A stretch of DNA of 9,955 nucleotides from Oscillospiraceae bacterium (lineage in GTDB: Bacteria > Bacillota > Clostridia > Oscillospirales > Oscillospiraceae). Each line of letters starts with the position of its first letter. Positions within the stretch are counted from its first letter, which is position 1. This document shows positions 6,667-9,955 of this stretch, piece after piece. The notes under the pieces were generated by a model. That model was given only the letters and a program-made list of their open reading frames with translations. It was not told the DNA's origin and did no database searches. The stretch is from assembly GCA_902767395.1 (NCBI GenBank), contig CACXHI010000037.1, positions 1 to 9,955 of the forward strand, given 5' to 3'. The position numbers and the translations under genes were made by a program.

Positions 6667-6671
6667 ATAAT
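6653..6671 (+). promoter_or_regulatory. Predicted proS promoter region
   Basis: A perfect -10 TATAAT (6666-6671) is preceded by TGA, an extended -10 that may need little -35 contact. A perfect -35 hexamer TTGACA (6653-6658) is also present but only 7 bp from that -10, so the two cannot serve one promoter. TTGACA could instead pair with a poor -10 about 17-21 bp downstream, such as TATATC at 6680-6685. Either way the leader before the ATG at 6713 is under 45 nt, leaving no room for a T-box riboswitch. Confidence 0.55.
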
Positions 6672-6686
6672 AAAATAAGTATATCA
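6663..6686. promoter_or_regulatory. Operator-like inverted repeat over the proS promoter
   Basis: TGATATA (6663-6669) and TATATCA (6680-6686) form a perfect 7-bp inverted repeat with a 10-bp AT-rich spacer, half-site centres 17 bp apart. It covers the proS -10 box and the possible -35 of the divergent small gene. A protein dimer bound here could repress either gene. AT-rich promoter DNA produces such repeats by chance fairly often, so confidence is low. Confidence 0.35.
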
Positions 6687-6712
6687 TACTGCGCCGAAAG
6701 GAAGAAGAGAAC

Positions 6713-8161
6713 ATGGCAAACGAGAAAAAAATGGACAAAAAGGTGGAGCAAATCACCGACATGGAGGTAGACTTCGCCCAGTGGTACACCGACATCTGCC
6801 GGAAGGCCGAGCTGGTGGAATACGCCTCCGTCAAGGGCTTCACAATCCTGCGCCCCTATGGCTACGCCATTTGGGAGAACATGCAGCGGATTCTGGACAC
6901 CGAGTTCAAAAAGACCGGGCATCAGAACGTAGCAATGCCGGTGCTGATCCCCGAAAGTCTGCTGAAGAAAGAGGGCGAGCTGGTCAACGGCTTTGCGCCG
7001 GAGTGCGCTTGGGTCACAATGGGCGGCTCTGAGAAGCTCGAAGAGCGGCTGGCCTTCCGTCCAACCTCCGAAACCATGTTCTGCGATCACTGGTCCCGCG
7101 TGCTCCACTCCTATCGAGAGCTGCCCATGCTCTACAACCAGTGGTGCTCTGTCATCCGTTGGGAAAAAACCACCCGCCCCTTCCTGCGTTCCCGTGAATT
7201 CTGGTGGCAGGAGGGCCATACGATCCATGAGACTGCCGAGGAGGCGCAGGCCGAGACCGAGCAGCAGCTCAACTGCTACGCAGACTTCTATGAGAAGGTT
7301 CTGGCAATCCCCGTCATCCGGGGCCGGAAGACGGAGAAGGAAAAATTCGCCGGCGCAGAGGCCACCTACACGGTGGAGTGCCTGATGAAGGATCACAAGT
7401 CCCTGCAGGGTGCAACCTCTCACTATTTCGGAGACAAGTTCTCCCGCGCCTACAACGTAACCTTTGCCGGACGGGACAACAAGCTGCAGTATCCCTTCCA
7501 GACCTCCTGGGGCTCCACCACCCGCATGATCGGCGCAGTCATTATGGCGCACGGCGACAACAACGGTCTGGTTCTGCCCCCGAAGATTGCCCCGGTGCAG
7601 GTGATTGTGGTTCCCGTCGCCCAGCACAAGAGCGGCGTCATTGAGGGCGCAACGGCGCTGATGGATCGCCTGCTGGCTGCCGGCGTCCGCACCAAGATCG
7701 ACACCTCCGACAACAGCCTCGGCTGGAAGTGCGCCGAGTATGAAATGAAGGGCGTTCCCCTGCGTCTGGAGATGGGCCCGAGAGACATGGAGAACGGACA
7801 GTGCGTGCTGGTTCGCCGCGACAACGGCGAGAAGACCGTCATCTCCGTGGACGAGCTGGAGTCCAAGGTTGCGGAGCTGTTGGAGGCTGTGCACAACGGC
7901 CTGTTCGAGCGGGCCAAGAAGAACCTCGACGAGCACATCTTTGAGGCGCACTCCCTCGCGGAGGCCAAGGCCCTTCAGGAAGAGCACGGCGGCTTCATCA
8001 AGACCATGTGGTGCGGCGACGTGGACTGCGAGCTCAAGATGAAGGAGGAGGCCGGCATGTCCTCCCGCTGTATGCCCTTCGCGCAGGAGCATCTCGACGA
8101 CGTTTGCCCCGTCTGCGGGCGCAAGGCCGTCAAGTCGATCCTCTGGGGCGTGGCGTACTAA
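6713..8161 (+). CDS. proS: Prolyl-tRNA synthetase, archaeal/eukaryotic-like (type 3)
   Basis: The 482-aa cytoplasmic class II aminoacyl-tRNA synthetase charges tRNA-Pro with proline. Visible features in order: a catalytic core with RPTSE (116-120, proline-binding TxE loop), motif 2 RSREFWWQEGHT (159-170) and motif 3 SWGSTTRMIG with arginine R271; an anticodon-binding domain from about 292 (APVQVIVVPV); and a C-terminal zinc-binding domain with C434, C439, C465 and C468, whose 5-26-3 spacing equals that of the Thermus thermophilus enzyme (C427, C432, C458, C461). The protein ends WGVAY, with the terminal tyrosine typical of this type. It lacks the INS editing domain of the roughly 570-residue bacterial-type enzyme, so mischarged Ala-tRNA-Pro would need a separate editing factor, not seen here. 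AAAGGAAG (6697-6704) precedes the ATG by 8 nt. It is transcribed alone, with a strong terminator after it. Confidence 0.97.
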   Translation: MANEKKMDKKVEQITDMEVDFAQWYTDICRKAELVEYASVKGFTILRPYGYAIWENMQRILDTEFKKTGHQNVAMPVLIPESLLKKEGELVNGFAPECAWVTMGGSEKLEERLAFRPTSETMFCDHWSRVLHSYRELPMLYNQWCSVIRWEKTTRPFLRSREFWWQEGHTIHETAEEAQAETEQQLNCYADFYEKVLAIPVIRGRKTEKEKFAGAEATYTVECLMKDHKSLQGATSHYFGDKFSRAYNVTFAGRDNKLQYPFQTSWGSTTRMIGAVIMAHGDNNGLVLPPKIAPVQVIVVPVAQHKSGVIEGATALMDRLLAAGVRTKIDTSDNSLGWKCAEYEMKGVPLRLEMGPRDMENGQCVLVRRDNGEKTVISVDELESKVAELLEAVHNGLFERAKKNLDEHIFEAHSLAEAKALQEEHGGFIKTMWCGDVDCELKMKEEAGMSSRCMPFAQEHLDDVCPVCGRKAVKSILWGVAY

Positions 8162-8175
8162 TTGACAGTTGACAG
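8162..8175 (+). repeat. Tandem 7-mer TTGACAG x2 after proS
   Basis: Two exact copies of TTGACAG (8162-8168 and 8169-8175) directly follow the proS stop codon. The same heptamer occurs at 6653-6659 upstream of proS. No function is evident. Confidence 0.5.
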
Positions 8176-8194
8176 GGATCCCGCGCTCTGACAA

Positions 8195-8236
8195 GGCAGG
8201 GGCAGCTTCTGAATTCGGAAGCTGCCCCTGCCTTTT
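8195..8236 (+). terminator. Terminator of proS, possibly bidirectional with obg
   Basis: A perfect 15-bp stem (8195-8209 with 8218-8232) closes an 8-nt loop containing GAATTC, followed by TTTT (8233-8236). It lies 33 nt past the proS stop. On the minus strand the tail is only TTGT, so termination of obg transcripts arriving from the right is possible but weaker. It is the only hairpin in the 134 bp between the two convergent genes. Confidence 0.88.
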
Positions 8237-8295
8237 GCGGATGTGACACGTATGGAGGCAAATCTCATTTCGCATGGAAAGTTCACTTGATGATC

Positions 8296-9570
8296 TTACC
8301 GTTCGTAGTCGAATTCAAAATCGTAGATGGAGACCGTATCGCCGTCCTGAATGCCCATGGCCTCCAGCTTCTCGAACAGGCCGGATTTGCGGAGCTGGCG
8401 GTCGAAGTACATTCTGGATTCGTAGTCGGAAAAGTTGATGTCGTTGATGAGCTGGGCCATCCACGGGCCGGAGATCACCCAAGTATCCCCAAAATGCTCA
8501 ATGCCAAGCTCCTCGGCCTCGCCCGCCTCGGCCAGCGGCTTCACATAGTCCGCCTCGTAGACGGTCACGGGGGGCAGCTCCCGGAGCTGATTTGCAATGG
8601 TACGAACCAGCTGCTTCGTCCCCTGCGTGGTGGCGGCGGAAATCTCATAGAGCGGCAGGCCCAGCGCCTCGACGTGGGCGCGCAGTCGTTCAAGGTTGTC
8701 GCTGTCCGGCGGCAGGAGATCGAGCTTGTTGGCCGCCACAATCATCGGGCGCTCAGCCAGCTCGGGGGAATACTCGGCAAGCTCGCGGTTGATCTTCTCA
8801 AAGTCCTCCACGGGATCGCGGTCCTCGGAGCCGGACACGTCAACGATGTGGACGATCAGGCGGCAGCGGTCGATATGGCGCAGAAAATCGTGTCCCAGCC
8901 CGGCGCCGTCCGACGCGCCCTCAATGATGCCGGGGATATCCGCCATGACGAAGCTCACGCCCTCCTCCACATAGATCACGCCGAGATTGGGATAGAGGGT
9001 CGTAAAGTGATAGTTGGCAATCTTGGGATGGGCGTTGGAGGTAACCGAAAGCAGCGTGGACTTTCCCACGTTGGGAAAGCCGACCAAGCCCACGTCCGCC
9101 AGAAGCTTCAGCTCCAGAATGACCTCATGCTCCTCGCCGGGAAGCCCCGCCTTTGCAAAGCGGGGAACCTGCCGGGTGGGAGTGGCAAAGTGCTTGTTGC
9201 CCCAGCCGCCGCGCCCACCCTTGCAGAGCACGTATTCCTCCAGCTCGGACATGTCCTGCATGATCGCCCCGGTCTCGGCGTCGCGGATCACCGTCCCGCG
9301 GGGGACCTTGATGATCAGGTTTTCGCCTCGCTTGCCCGCGCGCCGTCCGCCCTCGCCGTTCTGTCCGGCAGGGGCCTGATACTTGCGCTTGTAGCGAAAA
9401 TCCATCAGGGTGGACATGTGGTCGTCCACCTTCACCACAACGGAACCGCCGTGCCCGCCGTCGCCGCCGTCGGGGCCGCCGGCAGCCACATATTTTTCGC
9501 GGTGGAAGGCCACCGCCCCGTTGCCGCCGTCGCCGGCCTTCACGAAGATTTTTACCTTATCGACAAACAT
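8296..9570 (-). CDS. obg: GTPase Obg (CgtA/ObgE), ribosome assembly factor
   Basis: This 424-aa GTPase binds the 50S subunit, assists its late maturation and links it to GTP and ppGpp levels. The glycine-rich Obg fold occupies about 1-157 (MFVDKVKIFVKAGDGGNG, then repeated GG turns). The G domain carries G1 GFPNVGKST (164-172), G3 DIPG (211-214), G4 NKLD (281-284) and G5 SAA (311-313). A C-terminal OCT domain, about 345-424, ends VSIYDFEFDYER; this domain is found in Gram-positive Obg proteins and absent from E. coli ObgE, which has a different acidic tail. The ATG at 9568-9570 begins the conserved N-terminus. AGGAGG (9582-9587) lies 11 nt away and GAGG (9575-9578) 4 nt away, so ribosome spacing is slightly unusual. 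It follows rpmA by 128 bp in the classic rplU-rpmA-obg order and is probably co-transcribed by readthrough of the intervening hairpin. Confidence 0.97.
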   Translation of the reverse strand: MFVDKVKIFVKAGDGGNGAVAFHREKYVAAGGPDGGDGGHGGSVVVKVDDHMSTLMDFRYKRKYQAPAGQNGEGGRRAGKRGENLIIKVPRGTVIRDAETGAIMQDMSELEEYVLCKGGRGGWGNKHFATPTRQVPRFAKAGLPGEEHEVILELKLLADVGLVGFPNVGKSTLLSVTSNAHPKIANYHFTTLYPNLGVIYVEEGVSFVMADIPGIIEGASDGAGLGHDFLRHIDRCRLIVHIVDVSGSEDRDPVEDFEKINRELAEYSPELAERPMIVAANKLDLLPPDSDNLERLRAHVEALGLPLYEISAATTQGTKQLVRTIANQLRELPPVTVYEADYVKPLAEAGEAEELGIEHFGDTWVISGPWMAQLINDINFSDYESRMYFDRQLRKSGLFEKLEAMGIQDGDTVSIYDFEFDYER

Positions 9571-9576
9571 CGAACC

Positions 9577-9660
9577 TCAATCCTCCTCATCATAATCCTC
9601 GTCGTCTGCCCATCGAGACGGATTGCCGTCGATGTATTTCCAACGAATCAAATAATACAC
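9577..9660 (-). CDS. Possible 27-codon micro-ORF between rpmA and obg
   Basis: A GTG-initiated frame (GTG at 9658-9660; an in-frame TTG directly precedes it) encodes about 27 residues starting (M)YYLIRWKYIDGNPSRWADD and closing with an Asp/Glu-rich tail. Its TGA (9577-9579) ends 6 nt before the obg ATG. The sequence looks protein-like, with three aromatic residues and two Trp among mixed charges. No Shine-Dalgarno sequence precedes the start, and the acidic tail coincides with the GAGGAGGAT that serves as the obg ribosome binding site, which may be its real reason to exist. It could couple translation to obg or be chance. Confidence 0.25.
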   Translation of the reverse strand: MYYLIRWKYIDGNPSRWADDEDYDEED

Positions 9661-9662
9661 CA

Positions 9663-9688
9663 AAGGCCGGAACTGCTGTTCCGGCCTT
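9663..9688 (-). terminator. Hairpin between rpmA and obg (terminator or attenuator)
   Basis: A perfect 11-bp stem, AAGGCCGGAAC (9663-9673) with GTTCCGGCCTT (9678-9688), closes a 4-nt loop. It begins 10 nt after the rpmA stop. On the minus strand the following bases are TGGTGTATTATTTG, a poor U-tract, so partial readthrough into obg is likely. It may instead act as a 3' processing or stabilising structure that sets the ratio of rpmA to obg mRNA. Confidence 0.5.
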
Positions 9689-9698
9689 GTGACGGTTC

Positions 9699-9955
9699 TT
9701 ACTGCTCGATGGCGTAGACGGAGCACATCTTGCGATCCTTGCCCAAACGCTCGAACTTGACCTTTCCGTCAATCAGAGCGAACAGGGTATCGTCGCTGCC
9801 GATCCCGACGTTGTTGCCGGGATGGATGTGGGTGCCTCTCTGGCGAACCAGAATGTTGCCGGCCAGAACGAACTGACCGTCAGCCCGCTTCACGCCAAGC
9901 CGCTTGGACTCGGAATCACGACCGTTCTTGGTGGAGCCGCCGCCCTTTTTGTGAG
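9699..9955 (-). CDS. rpmA: 50S ribosomal protein L27, N-terminus cut by the window end
   Basis: 84 residues plus a TAA stop (9699-9701) are visible, beginning HKKGGGSTKNGRDSESKRLG and continuing through VKRADGQFVLAGNILVRQRG to a C-terminal DGKVKFERLGK-type strand. L27 sits at the peptidyl transferase centre of the 50S subunit, where its flexible N-terminal tail reaches the P-site tRNA. Full-length L27 in Firmicutes is about 94 residues, so only the start codon and a short leader are missing. In Firmicutes that leader is removed by the cysteine protease Prp, usually encoded between rplU and rpmA; both would lie beyond the right edge. The gene is upstream of obg on the same strand, the normal rplU-prp-rpmA-obg order. 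Identification is certain; the true start is not visible. Confidence 0.97.
   Translation of the reverse strand, partial: HKKGGGSTKNGRDSESKRLGVKRADGQFVLAGNILVRQRGTHIHPGNNVGIGSDDTLFALIDGKVKFERLGKDRKMCSVYAIEQ

Noticed and set aside
6672..6712. T-box riboswitch for proS
   Set aside because: Fewer than 45 nt separate the likely transcription start from the ATG, far below the length a T-box needs, and no T-box consensus is visible.
6641..8275. A 544-codon open frame antisense to proS
   Set aside because: It mirrors proS, has no ribosome binding site and crosses the proS terminator and promoter. Codon-bias shadow.
8287..9717. A 476-codon plus-strand open frame opposite obg
   Set aside because: It is antisense to an intact obg with all G motifs, and its translation resembles no protein family I know.
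9590..9772. A 60-codon minus-strand frame overlapping rpmA
   Set aside because: It overlaps the conserved C-terminus of L27 in another frame and has Ser/Arg-rich shadow composition.

Overview
The window looks like core chromosome from a GC-rich Gram-positive anaerobe. The Clostridia, and probably an Oscillospiraceae-like gut bacterium, fit best. The evidence is strong AGGAGG-type ribosome binding sites, GC-rich third codon positions, an archaeal/eukaryotic-type (type 3) prolyl-tRNA synthetase, an oxygen-labile iron-sulfur serine dehydratase, and an rpmA-obg pair in the usual bacterial order. The taxon is inferred from style and gene families, not from a database match.

Layout, left to right. 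(1) The last 32 codons of rplL (ribosomal protein L7/L12), read rightward, end in a textbook terminator with a perfect 15-bp stem. (2) About 430 bp follow with no convincing gene. This stretch holds a pair of inverted, GTAG-headed hairpin repeats (REP/BIME- or MITE-like) and, farther on, a long imperfect hairpin just past the sdaA stop codon. (3) sdaA, read leftward, encodes a single-chain [4Fe-4S] L-serine dehydratase with extra cysteines around its cluster motifs. (4) sbcD and sbcC, read rightward, start about 175 bp from the sdaA start codon and form a translationally coupled pair (ATGA overlap) encoding the SbcCD/Mre11-Rad50-type nuclease. (5) A 59-aa gene of unknown function, with a good ribosome binding site, reads leftward between sbcC and proS. 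(6) proS reads rightward from a promoter overlapped by a 7-10-7 inverted repeat, and a strong hairpin terminator follows it. (7) obg and then rpmA (cut by the window end) read leftward as one likely operon, separated by a hairpin and a possible 27-codon ORF.

The genes are mostly housekeeping: ribosome structure (rplL, rpmA), ribosome assembly (obg), tRNA charging (proS), DNA hairpin and double-strand-end processing (sbcCD) and serine catabolism to pyruvate (sdaA). Apart from the translation-related genes they share no pathway, and the divergent and convergent boundaries imply at least five transcription units. I see no clearly new multi-gene system. The signals most worth a second look are non-coding or small: the REP-like inverted pair with a compensatory base-pair change, the 59-aa gene divergent from proS with an operator-like repeat between them, the cysteine-rich variant of SdaA, and the hairpin plus micro-ORF between rpmA and obg.
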